Positions 15,924 to 24,114 of a DNA stretch of 64,000 nucleotides are shown here, piece after piece. The stretch is taken from the IMG/VR virus record IMGVR_UViG_3300042863_000214, positions 1 through 64,000 of that record; one strand, 5' to 3'. This DNA comes from a virus. The stretch's first letter is position 1. The number at the start of each line of letters is the position of its first letter. The notes beneath the pieces are model-generated. The model did not search any database, was not told the origin of the DNA, and saw only the letters and a list, made by a program, of their open reading frames with translations. The translations under genes were made by a program, and so were the position numbers.

Positions 15924-18098
15924 TTATCTAAACATAGAATTGAAGCGTTTGAACATTTCAGAAACATCAGCTTGTGGCTTTTGTAGTCCATGCTCAGTAA
16001 TGCCAGCAAGTTGGCGCATACGTTTTGATTCGTATACTTGTGATAGCTCACTGATTACACTGTGTGCCATCTTGGCTGCATCTTCACCAAATTGTTTTTC
16101 AACTGCTAATAATACACCAGTTTCTCCCTTTGGAAAATTACCAGTTGTCTCATCATACATTGATTTAACAAATTCAATTACTTCGTTTTGTTTACCAGCG
16201 CCTTCAAAGAATTCTTCAACATCCATTCCAGCCTTAGCAATAGCTTCACCTAGGCTCATTTCACCTGAACCAAAGTTAACCATAGTCTCAGCAGTGGCAC
16301 CAGCTTTCTTGGCTTTAGCGATAGCGGCGGCCATACCTTTCTTAGCAGCGTGGCGAGCAGGATTCTTAACAACATTACCAAACTGATCTTTGTTGTCGCC
16401 TGGCTTTTTGTAAGGACCATCAAAAGGAGGATCTTCTTTTTCTTCAGCTACTGGTGCAGGTGCCGCAGGTACTGCTGCTGGATCAACTGGGGTCGCTACT
16501 GGAGCAGGCGCTGACGCAACAGGTTCGGCTGGAGGTGCTGCCGGAGCAGGCTCAGTGGGTGCAGGAGTAGTAGAATCAAAATTAATCTTACTGGCAATGT
16601 CTGTACCGTTTTCTTCGTCGTGCTTCTCTAGGTAACTCTTTAGGAATTCTCTAATGTCCATTTCTGGATTTACCTTACCTAGTTGTTTAATTGCATCGAC
16701 AAATTCTTGATCGTCAATTACACCTTGCAAACTTTGAATAGCATTGGTACCATCTACACCTGCTGGGAATTCTTGTGCAATTAGTTGATTTAATGTTTGT
16801 ATTGATGCACTTTGACTTTCTTCGTCAGTGTTAAACAAATCACTTTCTTCACTGACTAGATTATTTAAGAATGCTTCGAATTGATCTTCTTGATCTAAGT
16901 TGGCATACTTTTTATAACGACTCTTTTCGTCTTTGTGTCTAAACGCAACTTTTTCACCGTCATCGTAATCAGTCTTTTCATGCTTAACACCGTGAGCAGT
17001 CTTAGTAACCTTACCGCCTTTGTGTGTAGTACCAGTTTCTTTATCGCCGTCAAAAACTTCATCAAGTAAATCATCTGCTGTTAGTTCTTTGATAACATCA
17101 ACTTCTTCGCCTACTAGTTTGTAAATGTATGGGAATACATTTTTTAGTTCTTCATTAAAACTGCGAATAGTTAAACGATCAATCCAATCATTAACTACAT
17201 CTTCTGGAATCTCTTGTGCTTCATTAACCACAAACGATTCTGCAAATGATTCGTAATAGCTTTGATTTTGTAAGCTACGGATTTCTTTCTTAACTTGATC
17301 AATACGCTCGTATACCTTAGTTTGTATCGTGCCCATTGCTTCGCTAACCATAGAGTTGCGATCAACATAGCCTTTGAACATGCGTAGTTTGTTTAGTTCT
17401 TCACTTAGACCAGTAATGTGCTGACCAATACCATCATATGGTGTACCACCGTGTGCTACATGAGTAGCTAGGGCGCGAGCACCATTCAAATGCTTCACTG
17501 GATATTTAAAACGTTCACCCTGACTGTTCTCAACATGGATGCTTTCAATGTGTAGTGTACGACCAGCTGCATGGGCATAGTTTACAGGTTGGGTGTGTCT
17601 AACAATTAGTTTAGCTTCGCCCATCTGTTGATAACTAGTCTTAGATGTGCCCCATAGTTTACTTTCAGTCATACTGCCGTCTCCGTTATTCTTGGCTAAA
17701 TGTTGATAATCTCGTTTATCTAAATTCTTTTTTGTGATGTCACGTATAGAAAAATGCATCATCTTTTGTTTGGCAAATTCTCTAAGTTCCCTTAAAAAAT
17801 TAAACCATTGTCTTTTTACACTATCGGGTTGATCGTCAGTTATGTCATTACTGTACATAACAACCATTCCGTCATTGTCAGCTAGGTCGTCTTCAGCCGC
17901 CTCACTTTCAGCATCGGCAATGCTGATGCTGATAGATCCTAAATTCTTTCCGTTTTTTACAAAATCAAATTCGAAAAAACGAGCGTCGTTAGGGCGATCA
18001 GTTACGTCACTATTTGCATCACCAAGTTTAATTTTTGGAAATTGTGTGCGAATTTTTCCAAATAGTTCTTTAGCGATTGGTTCGAGATTCTTGTCCAT
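15924..18098 (-). CDS. Large uncharacterised late protein
   Basis: A 724-residue protein. Residues about 1-170 look folded, with the conserved-looking stretch FLRELREFAKQKMMHFSIRD; about 300-500 is helical and acidic; about 506-560 is a Pro/Ala/Val-rich linker; the last 160 residues are helical with an Ala/Lys segment and a C-terminal KRMRQLAGI motif. Similar proteins occur in uncultured aquatic T4-like phages; I cannot assign a function. Its late promoter motif and position after the terminase gene favour a virion or packaging role. It starts five bases after GATAAATA, without a ribosome binding site. Confidence 0.7.
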   Translation of the reverse strand: MDKNLEPIAKELFGKIRTQFPKIKLGDANSDVTDRPNDARFFEFDFVKNGKNLGSISISIADAESEAAEDDLADNDGMVVMYSNDITDDQPDSVKRQWFNFLRELREFAKQKMMHFSIRDITKKNLDKRDYQHLAKNNGDGSMTESKLWGTSKTSYQQMGEAKLIVRHTQPVNYAHAAGRTLHIESIHVENSQGERFKYPVKHLNGARALATHVAHGGTPYDGIGQHITGLSEELNKLRMFKGYVDRNSMVSEAMGTIQTKVYERIDQVKKEIRSLQNQSYYESFAESFVVNEAQEIPEDVVNDWIDRLTIRSFNEELKNVFPYIYKLVGEEVDVIKELTADDLLDEVFDGDKETGTTHKGGKVTKTAHGVKHEKTDYDDGEKVAFRHKDEKSRYKKYANLDQEDQFEAFLNNLVSEESDLFNTDEESQSASIQTLNQLIAQEFPAGVDGTNAIQSLQGVIDDQEFVDAIKQLGKVNPEMDIREFLKSYLEKHDEENGTDIASKINFDSTTPAPTEPAPAAPPAEPVASAPAPVATPVDPAAVPAAPAPVAEEKEDPPFDGPYKKPGDNKDQFGNVVKNPARHAAKKGMAAAIAKAKKAGATAETMVNFGSGEMSLGEAIAKAGMDVEEFFEGAGKQNEVIEFVKSMYDETTGNFPKGETGVLLAVEKQFGEDAAKMAHSVISELSQVYESKRMRQLAGITEHGLQKPQADVSEMFKRFNSMFR

Positions 18099-18103
18099 AT
18101 TGA

Positions 18104-18111
18104 TATTTATC
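18104..18111 (-). promoter_or_regulatory. Late-promoter-like GATAAATA, five bases from the ATG
   Basis: The minus strand reads GATAAATA-TCAAT-ATG into the gene at 15924-18098. It sits right at the 3' end of the terminase gene. The spacing predicts a leaderless transcript. Confidence 0.55.
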
Positions 18112-18112
18112 T

Positions 18113-19705
18113 TTAATTAGTTGAAACAAAGATAGGCATTGGCAGTTCGTAGTCTTCATTACCTGCGTCATCATTACTACTAAAACTATCAAATACCCTT
18201 GAATCCCAGTCTGCAAGCACTTGACTCATACGGACTATCAGTAATAATGCACTGACTAGATCGTCCTCTTCTCCGCTTTTTGCTTTGAAGCTAACACCTG
18301 TAACAATGAATGCCTTAAGCTCTGATATTAGGGGTTTACTGCTAATCTTCATTTTGTTAGATTCGATTAGGTGTTTTAATCTAGCAGCCGCTGATATTTT
18401 AGTCTTGTGTGTAGTATTAAATCCCTTACGGAATTTACGCACATGGCCTTTTCTAATTGGCTCGCTTACAAATAGTCCTGGAAATTGATCTTCCCCAATG
18501 TCTCGAATACAAACTAGTCCTGCTTCACCTATGTTATTATTTTCAACAGACCAGTATATATTTCCGCTGTTGTCACTGCCTATGCACTCTTGTATATAGG
18601 TTAGTATTTCTTTTAGAATTCGAATTTGTCCTTGTATAGGAGTTAAATTATGATGCCATTCGCCTACTTGCGTAAACGAAGGTAATTCAAATATTTGTAT
18701 AGCTGCCGAGTTGCCACCTGTACCTAGACTAGGATCAAGACTAATAGCATAAATGTTATCTTTACTGAGTTCTTTGTACCAGCGAGTTTGCCCCATGTTC
18801 ATTATAGGTTGCTTGCCTTCCATTCCGGCAAGGTGAATACTGTTGATTAGTGTTTCATCATAGACTAAGAATTCACAGTTGTATTCACGACGGAATCGTT
18901 CTTCTCCAATACGCCCACGTTCAGTTGTTGCCCATACATCATCACGGTCCGGATGTTCACTCCACGCACAGGTAAAGGGGAAGAAACCATTGATACCTGT
19001 TAGTTGTTCATTGCCAAACTCATCAAACTTCTTATTGGCTTCTTTCCATATAATAGCAAATGTATCTTCATCACTGTTAGGTGTTGATGTTAGAATTGCT
19101 CGACCACCAGTTGCTAGTGTCGGGGAAATTGAAGTCCAAAACTCATCGGCGATATTTGGAGGTACGAAAGCAAACTCGTCACAGTATAGTAGGGAAATAG
19201 ACATACCACGACCTGTGTTGCCAGTAGTAGTTGTAGAGACAATACGTGATCCATTATCAAACTCAATAGAGCCCTTGTTATAGTTTACCACTCCTGAACG
19301 AATATGATCAGGACATAGTTCATATGCGTATCGAATACGCTGCATAATTTCCTGTGAGCCAGTAAATTTATGCGCTGAAATAAGAATAGTTTGGTCTGGA
19401 TGAAACATGGCAAACCATAGTAAATAGCCAGCGGCACAGGTAGTCTTACCCATCTGACGAGGCAACATGTTTACATTAAATCGATGATTATGATATGCAT
19501 CTAACAGTCTAGTTTGGAAATCAAATGGTGCAAACAACATTTTACCTTTAACCGGATGCTGTATGTAAAAATAGTTCTTACAGAAATAATGATATCCTGT
19601 AGTGGGGTCAGAACATGCGATTAAATCTTCAATGTGTCGCTCAGTGAAGGTTTCTCGAGTATGCGCCTTTTTGGTAAGGACGCCGTCTAGTGATTTAGTT
19701 GCCAT
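18113..19705 (-). CDS. 17: Terminase large subunit (T4 gp17)
   Basis: A 530-residue packaging motor that pumps DNA into the prohead and cuts concatemers. ATPase: Walker A LPRQMGKTT (81-89), Walker B SLLYCDEF (171-178, catalytic Glu177), coupling motif LTSTPN. Nuclease: a C-terminal RNase H-like domain starting ISLDPSLGTGGNSAAI with its metal-binding Asp. T4 gp17 is 610 residues. A terminator separates it from the upstream gene, and TGTAAATA lies five bases before its ATG, so it has its own late promoter and probably a leaderless mRNA. Confidence 0.96.
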   Translation of the reverse strand: MATKSLDGVLTKKAHTRETFTERHIEDLIACSDPTTGYHYFCKNYFYIQHPVKGKMLFAPFDFQTRLLDAYHNHRFNVNMLPRQMGKTTCAAGYLLWFAMFHPDQTILISAHKFTGSQEIMQRIRYAYELCPDHIRSGVVNYNKGSIEFDNGSRIVSTTTTGNTGRGMSISLLYCDEFAFVPPNIADEFWTSISPTLATGGRAILTSTPNSDEDTFAIIWKEANKKFDEFGNEQLTGINGFFPFTCAWSEHPDRDDVWATTERGRIGEERFRREYNCEFLVYDETLINSIHLAGMEGKQPIMNMGQTRWYKELSKDNIYAISLDPSLGTGGNSAAIQIFELPSFTQVGEWHHNLTPIQGQIRILKEILTYIQECIGSDNSGNIYWSVENNNIGEAGLVCIRDIGEDQFPGLFVSEPIRKGHVRKFRKGFNTTHKTKISAAARLKHLIESNKMKISSKPLISELKAFIVTGVSFKAKSGEEDDLVSALLLIVRMSQVLADWDSRVFDSFSSNDDAGNEDYELPMPIFVSTN

Positions 19706-19710
19706 AATGT

Positions 19711-19718
19711 TATTTACA
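19711..19718 (-). promoter_or_regulatory. Late-promoter-like TGTAAATA before gene 17
   Basis: Minus strand TGTAAATA-ACATT-ATG. It lies directly after the terminator at 19722-19745 and so restarts transcription for the terminase gene. Confidence 0.5.
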
Positions 19719-19721
19719 ATA

Positions 19722-19745
19722 AAAAAGAGGCCACCAGGGCCTCTT
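19722..19745. terminator. Intrinsic terminator upstream of gene 17
   Basis: AAAGAGGCC and GGCCTCTTT form a perfect 9-bp stem with a short loop. On the minus strand the stem ends in a run of Ts, so it terminates the transcript of the gene ending at 19764. Confidence 0.85.
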
Positions 19746-19763
19746 TGAGTAGCTTATAGCTGA

Positions 19764-20369
19764 TTAACGACTTTTAACTTCTTGATACAAAGAACTAAGT
19801 CTTGGAATTAAACTTTCCGCGGCTAAGGCATAAGGATTTCCGCCACCATTTACTTTAGGTCTTTCATTACCACCTTTGCTGTGTATGTCATTGCCTTGTG
19901 GAAAGGCTGCACTTGCCGGAGCTATCTGTGGATCAGGAGTTGTACTAGCTTGATCAAATCCGCCAGCTTCTGCCTCGTCCATACCAAGTAATGGTTCTGG
20001 TTTGTCCATTCCGCCAATTGCAATGGCCATGTCGTGTTCATCACTGCCAGGTGTACTATCACCATTTTCAATGTTACGTAAGATTGACATAAGGTCACGT
20101 ATACCACCAGTGCCACTGGCATTCATACTGATGTTTGCACTGATAGAATCTTGTTGTGCAGGATTTCTCATACCCATCATACCATTGGGCATGTCTCCGC
20201 ACTCTCCGACAAGTTCTTCATCAACTTTCTTATCACGTAGATCTTTTAGATCATCAGCTTCGATGTCGCCATCTTTGTCAACATCAAGATTCTTTTGGCC
20301 GCCTTTTAATTCTTCTGCAACAGGAGCGTCGAGCTCTCTCATTTTTTGGAATAGTTCGTTAAAGTTCAT
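19764..20369 (-). CDS. Hypothetical protein with EF-hand-like calcium loop
   Basis: A 201-residue protein of low complexity, rich in Gly, Asp, Met and Asn. Residues about 29-41 read DVDKDGDIEADDL, matching the DxDxDG calcium-binding loop of EF-hand and dockerin sequences, followed by LKDLRDKK. The rest appears disordered apart from a C-terminal helix (ALAAESLIPRLSSLYQEVKS). It is encoded between the small and large terminase genes, so a packaging or capsid role is possible. An AGGA ribosome binding site precedes the start. Confidence 0.65.
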   Translation of the reverse strand: MNFNELFQKMRELDAPVAEELKGGQKNLDVDKDGDIEADDLKDLRDKKVDEELVGECGDMPNGMMGMRNPAQQDSISANISMNASGTGGIRDLMSILRNIENGDSTPGSDEHDMAIAIGGMDKPEPLLGMDEAEAGGFDQASTTPDPQIAPASAAFPQGNDIHSKGGNERPKVNGGGNPYALAAESLIPRLSSLYQEVKSR

Positions 20370-20371
20370 AA

Positions 20372-20971
20372 TTATTTTCCTTTAGCAGAACCAATTGGAC
20401 TTTTGCCAGCAACAGGTTTAGCTTGTTCTTGTGATTTTTCTTTAGGGGCTTTCTTTGCTAGGATAGCATCATTCACACCTTTGTACTGTACATGTTCTTT
20501 TCTAACCTTAGCTAGATCTTTTAGGAAGTTGCTAATGCCTTTGTCACCTACAATATTTTGATTATTTTCTTTTTTGTATTCTTGAGTCAATAATGCTTTA
20601 GCATCATCTTCGTCAATATGTTCTGCATTTAATTCTGCTTCCGCGTCTTCTGCAGGGCTACGCACTTTGATGCGTTCAGCAGTTAGACCAGTTTGCTCTA
20701 ACATGTAACTTGTAAGTACTGCGCTGGTAGTTGGGTATTCTAGTTCAATATCAAAGATGCTAACTTGTGAGTTTTCCATAGTAGGAAAGTCACGTAGTTT
20801 AGCCTGTATAGGTGTAGTCTTAGTTTTAACAAACTTAGCTACTTGGTATTTTTGTAAAGCAGTTTCCATAACATCTTCACAGTTCTCTGGAAGATCTCCG
20901 GCGATTTTAATTTTAAAAGAGTATTTCTTCTCTTCTTTGCTTTCCATTAAGTATTCTGTAAACGATTTCAT
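20372..20971 (-). CDS. Uncharacterised protein, possibly packaged in the head
   Basis: A 199-residue protein. Its N-terminus MKSFTEYLMES resembles the capsid-targeting leaders of T4 internal head proteins (Met-Lys-Thr-Tyr/Phe ... Leu/Ile-x-Glu, cut after Glu by the prohead protease). Residues about 20-110 look like two alpha/beta repeats (KIKIAGDLPENCEDVMETAL; SIFDIELEYPTTSAVLTSYM), and the C-terminus is Lys/Ala-rich and disordered. An AATAAATA late-type motif lies upstream at 20990-20997. The head-targeting idea is inference. Confidence 0.65.
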   Translation of the reverse strand: MKSFTEYLMESKEEKKYSFKIKIAGDLPENCEDVMETALQKYQVAKFVKTKTTPIQAKLRDFPTMENSQVSIFDIELEYPTTSAVLTSYMLEQTGLTAERIKVRSPAEDAEAELNAEHIDEDDAKALLTQEYKKENNQNIVGDKGISNFLKDLAKVRKEHVQYKGVNDAILAKKAPKEKSQEQAKPVAGKSPIGSAKGK

Positions 20972-20988
20972 AGTCTAGTCCCGATGTA

Positions 20989-21468
20989 TTATTTATTCAT
21001 ATTTTTTAGTTTTTCGATCAAACTATTGCGGTCTGATACAATTACACCTGTACCAGTAACATCTATTCCGTTGTCGTCATGCCCGGCATCTTGATCAAGT
21101 TTTTGTTTCTTAAGCTGTAGTTCAATCATCTTAAGTTTCTTATCAATTTTGGCAGCTTTGGCATCAATAGCATTTTTTAACATGCCGCCTGCTACTTCAA
21201 AAATACGTCCACTGTATCGTGCTTCTACGTTCATGCCTAGGTCCATTAGGTCGTCATAGGCATCAGTTGCTCGTTGTGCGAGCGCATCAAACTCACTGTC
21301 ACTAGCATCGCCAAGACCTTTAACTGCAGGTAGTGCAGCCGCTATTTTGTCAAATTCTGACATGTCGCGAAGAAAAGGTTGTGCAACTTCTGCTGCCTTT
21401 TCCTTTTCAGCTTTTTTGATAGTCTTTTTGCTTTCAGGCAAATTTAGGATTTCTTCAAGTTTTTTCAT
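20989..21468 (-). CDS. 16: Terminase small subunit (T4 gp16)
   Basis: A 159-residue, mostly helical protein that regulates gp17 and recognises DNA for packaging. The central segment (DAYDDLMDLGMNVEARYSGRI followed by FEVAGGMLKNAID) and the long coiled helix (KIDKKLKMIELQLKKQKL) match the central domain of gp16 in aquatic T4-like phages. T4 gp16 is 164 residues. It lies two genes upstream of gp17. GATAAGTA lies five bases before its ATG on the minus strand, a possible promoter. Confidence 0.8.
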   Translation of the reverse strand: MKKLEEILNLPESKKTIKKAEKEKAAEVAQPFLRDMSEFDKIAAALPAVKGLGDASDSEFDALAQRATDAYDDLMDLGMNVEARYSGRIFEVAGGMLKNAIDAKAAKIDKKLKMIELQLKKQKLDQDAGHDDNGIDVTGTGVIVSDRNSLIEKLKNMNK

Positions 21469-21476
21469 AATAATAC

Positions 21477-21914
21477 TTATCTCACTTTGCCATTGTGAAA
21501 TAAGTCTTGTTCATTTAATACTCTAAATTTTATACCTTGTTTAGCACACCAGGCGTATGCTGCTCGCCACTTGACTTGATTCTTAGCATACTGTAATTGG
21601 TTATGTCGATTCTTTCCCACTTTCTCAAATACTGTTTGATTTTGCGGCTTTACTTCAATCAGTTCAACTTGCATTTTACCCTTGGCATCTGCGTATTGTA
21701 TAAAGAAGTCAGGAACATACACTGTACCTTTGCCGGTAAAGGGATCTTTGTAGGGGATTTTAATGGCTTCACTGGCCCATTTCATTATGCGAGGATCTTG
21801 GTCACAGAATCGCATAAAGTGCCATTCCCAAGAGCTACGATATGTTGGAAGTTTATTTCCTACATACTTGTCTGGGTTGGTTAGTGTAAATTTACCTTGA
21901 GCAAAGCGACTCAT
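21477..21914 (-). CDS. 4: Head completion nuclease-like protein (T4 gp4)
   Basis: A 145-residue protein. The pattern RSSWEWHFMRFCDQDPRIMKW, YVPDFFIQY and ELIEVKPQNQ gives the Glu, Asp and Glu-x-Lys residues of a small PD-(D/E)xK-like nuclease fold, as in T4 gp4 head completion proteins. In T4 this protein is needed to finish DNA-filled heads. Its start overlaps the stop of the upstream gene by one base. Confidence 0.88.
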   Translation of the reverse strand: MSRFAQGKFTLTNPDKYVGNKLPTYRSSWEWHFMRFCDQDPRIMKWASEAIKIPYKDPFTGKGTVYVPDFFIQYADAKGKMQVELIEVKPQNQTVFEKVGKNRHNQLQYAKNQVKWRAAYAWCAKQGIKFRVLNEQDLFHNGKVR

Positions 21915-22291
21915 TACGGTTTAATATTTCGACTTTCTATAGTTTCTTCTATTTGTATAATTTTGAAACCCAGCGCCGAAGATTTTTCTCGGTATATGTT
22001 TAGTACTTCAGTAACCACTTGGCTTAGCTGGACATCAGTCAGTCCCTTTAAGGTATCTAACAATTGAAATACTGGAATGTTGTCAATACGAGCTTGATTT
22101 AGTAAAACAATACTTGTACTTTTTGCAGCTTCTTCTTGAAAGCCACGTTTTAAAAAGTATCCTAATACTGCATCAATTTGATTGCTAGGAAAAGTAACTT
22201 GATGCTGAAAATATCGATCAAAGAAATTTTTAACTTGATCGGCACTGTCATTACTGGTGGTTACTTTAGGTAAATTTAATGTAGTACTCAT
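21914..22291 (-). CDS. Conserved hypothetical structural-module protein
   Basis: A 125-residue, helix-rich protein. Segments FFDRYFQHQVTFPSNQIDAVLG and RGFQEEAAKSTSIVLL are typical of an uncharacterised protein encoded beside gp4 in T4-like cyanophages and their relatives. It overlaps the neighbouring genes by single bases at both ends, so it is translationally coupled with gp4 and the tube-like protein. No function can be assigned from motifs. Confidence 0.75.
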   Translation of the reverse strand: MSTTLNLPKVTTSNDSADQVKNFFDRYFQHQVTFPSNQIDAVLGYFLKRGFQEEAAKSTSIVLLNQARIDNIPVFQLLDTLKGLTDVQLSQVVTEVLNIYREKSSALGFKIIQIEETIESRNIKP

Positions 22292-23373
22292 TATGGTCCT
22301 AGATTTCTCGGTGTTGCTACAGTATTTACAGCACCACCATTGTTAACTGGGAATGAAAAATTAGTTAATCCGCTAATTGGTTGGTTTACAATAGTTCTAG
22401 CACCAGTAACGGCTGCATTGTATCCAGCGGTGCTTAATTCATTCCTTACACCGGCGGCGTTAAGATTTCTTGCACTGTTGTACGTGTTAATAGCCTGTGT
22501 ACCAGTTCGTAATATATCGTTAATAGTAATATTACTCGGATCTGCCAACATGCTCGATACTGCACCAAATACTGACTCGGCGCCGGCTAACACACCTGCT
22601 GGGCCAAATAAATTATTACTGGAGCCACCTGCTAACTTTAACGGACTTGGCAATGTATCATAATGATCTTCAGCAAAGCCTGGAGGATCGCCTTGACGCA
22701 CATATCCAGTACCGTATGTTACTGCTTCGTATGCCACAGTCATAGATTGTTCAGCAGGTATGCTTGATCCATAATCTAAGGTGTCATGATTCCATGCTGT
22801 AATAACTGGATTGACTAATGTATAGCTGGCATATTGCTTGTTAGCCATTTGATAAATTGTAATCTTTTGAAAAAATGGTATACTGCTATTATTGTCAAAC
22901 CCGTAAGGTGTTTTAATAAAAGACGAACCTGCCATTGCTGTTCTGTTGTATGAGCCTGCTTGCTTTGCTACTGTAGAGTCTGCGTAATAATACGCAAAAT
23001 AATTTTCCCATAGCTGACGTGTAACTCCTAATCTATCATCATGAAATGAAATATTAATAGGAGTGTAATCAACTTTGTTCTGTACAATCTTTTTTCTGTT
23101 GTATTGATTTAATGTTTCTGTGGCAATAGTAAATTTAGGTAGGTCACATTTCTTAACCAACATGTTAATTTCGTTTCTATGACGATAATCAAAATTTAAA
23201 CTTTTTAATGCTCTTGTATCAATACTAAAAGATACATGATAGTTAAACTTGCTTTTAGGTGCCAGTCTAAAACTATCATCAACAAACAATCGTGATGCAT
23301 GACGGAAGTCTGCAACATTGCCTTTGGGGTTACTTATGTCAGTAATGAACTGACCAAATGATTTGTCTGCCAT
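22291..23373 (-). CDS. Tail tube-like / baseplate-tube junction-like protein
   Basis: A 360-residue protein. Residues about 38-240 show the alternating beta pattern of tail tube-fold proteins, including the segments KFNYHVSFSID, KKCDLPKFTIATETLNQYNR and YTPINISFHDD. The last 120 residues are Ala/Gly/Asn-rich. T4 uses tube paralogues gp48 and gp54 to nucleate the tube on the baseplate; this protein could be such a tube initiator. The exact counterpart is not certain. It follows gp19 after a terminator and starts five bases after a GCTAAATA motif. Confidence 0.7.
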   Translation of the reverse strand: MADKSFGQFITDISNPKGNVADFRHASRLFVDDSFRLAPKSKFNYHVSFSIDTRALKSLNFDYRHRNEINMLVKKCDLPKFTIATETLNQYNRKKIVQNKVDYTPINISFHDDRLGVTRQLWENYFAYYYADSTVAKQAGSYNRTAMAGSSFIKTPYGFDNNSSIPFFQKITIYQMANKQYASYTLVNPVITAWNHDTLDYGSSIPAEQSMTVAYEAVTYGTGYVRQGDPPGFAEDHYDTLPSPLKLAGGSSNNLFGPAGVLAGAESVFGAVSSMLADPSNITINDILRTGTQAINTYNSARNLNAAGVRNELSTAGYNAAVTGARTIVNQPISGLTNFSFPVNNGGAVNTVATPRNLGP

Positions 23374-23378
23374 ACTAA

Positions 23379-23386
23379 TATTTAGC
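23379..23386 (-). promoter_or_regulatory. Late-promoter-like GCTAAATA, five bases from the ATG
   Basis: Minus strand GCTAAATA-TTAGT-ATG into the tube-like gene. It follows the strong terminator at 23417-23447 and so would reinitiate late transcription. Confidence 0.5.
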
Positions 23387-23416
23387 CAATTAAATTAACT
23401 GGGTAGATAATCAAGT

Positions 23417-23447
23417 CACAAAAAAAGCAACCGAAGTTGCTTTTTGT
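23417..23447. terminator. Strong intrinsic terminator after gp19
   Basis: On the minus strand an AAAAAGCAAC stem closes with a TTCG tetraloop and GTTGCTTTTT, followed by more Ts. It ends the tail tube transcript. The flanking A run makes it workable in both directions. Confidence 0.9.
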
Positions 23448-23461
23448 GCTTATTAAATAAA

Positions 23462-24085
23462 TTAAGCGCCTGTAGCTAAACCGCCTGGACGTGCGCCTAA
23501 GAAGCCCACGTTAGTGCCAACGCCTGTACCTTGAGCTGTTTGTTGTGCATTATCAAACTTAATTGTTAGTGCAATAGTAGCAGCTTCGTTAGCATTGTAT
23601 GCTACGTTGTTATAGTTAGCAGCCTTCAAGTAGCAGCCATATAGTTCCCATGTTTCAAGAACATTAGGTGTAAATGCACCGTTGCCACCGTCTAAAATTT
23701 CACAAACTGTAACGAACTTATAGTCGTTAGCACTGGCTGCAGATGACATTTCAAAGAAGTCGAATTGTTTCTGTAGCTGTTCGCCTACTAACTTAGTTAC
23801 GCCGCCGTTAGCGTCATCACGGACGTTTAGAGTAGCATCACTCCATGTATGCTTGCCAGCCATGAAGATCTTGCTGTTATATGTGTCTAGGGTGATATCA
23901 TCAAATGTGATAGTTGGACGAGTAAAGTCCACTACCATTTTAGTGATTTCAGTAGTATTGCCGCCAACACCAAAGTTTTGCAAAGTAACGCGGAAGCGAT
24001 ACTTTAACTTTGGCATCAACATACCCTGGTTCTGTGGAGAACCAGCTAGGGGTACTGAAAATTTGTTTAGTGTTGCGATTGCCAT
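23462..24085 (-). CDS. 19: Tail tube protein (T4 gp19)
   Basis: A 207-residue tube subunit. Features typical of gp19 in this phage group: N-terminal LNKFSVPLAGSPQNQGMLMPKLKYRFRV-like strand region, a central VDFTRPTITFDDITLDTYNS beta-hairpin, and a WELYGCYLKAANYNN segment before the C-terminal strand. T4 gp19 is 163 residues. It follows the sheath gene directly and has its own late promoter and an AGGAG ribosome binding site, as expected for a major virion protein. Confidence 0.92.
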   Translation of the reverse strand: MAIATLNKFSVPLAGSPQNQGMLMPKLKYRFRVTLQNFGVGGNTTEITKMVVDFTRPTITFDDITLDTYNSKIFMAGKHTWSDATLNVRDDANGGVTKLVGEQLQKQFDFFEMSSAASANDYKFVTVCEILDGGNGAFTPNVLETWELYGCYLKAANYNNVAYNANEAATIALTIKFDNAQQTAQGTGVGTNVGFLGARPGGLATGA

Positions 24086-24103
24086 ATTATAGCTCCTGTA
24101 TAG

Positions 24104-24111
24104 TATTTATA
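24104..24111 (-). promoter_or_regulatory. Late promoter TATAAATA of gene 19
   Basis: An exact late consensus on the minus strand, 18 bases before the gp19 ATG, with AGGAG between. The predicted leader is about a dozen bases and carries the ribosome binding site. Confidence 0.8.
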
Positions 24112-24114
24112 GGA

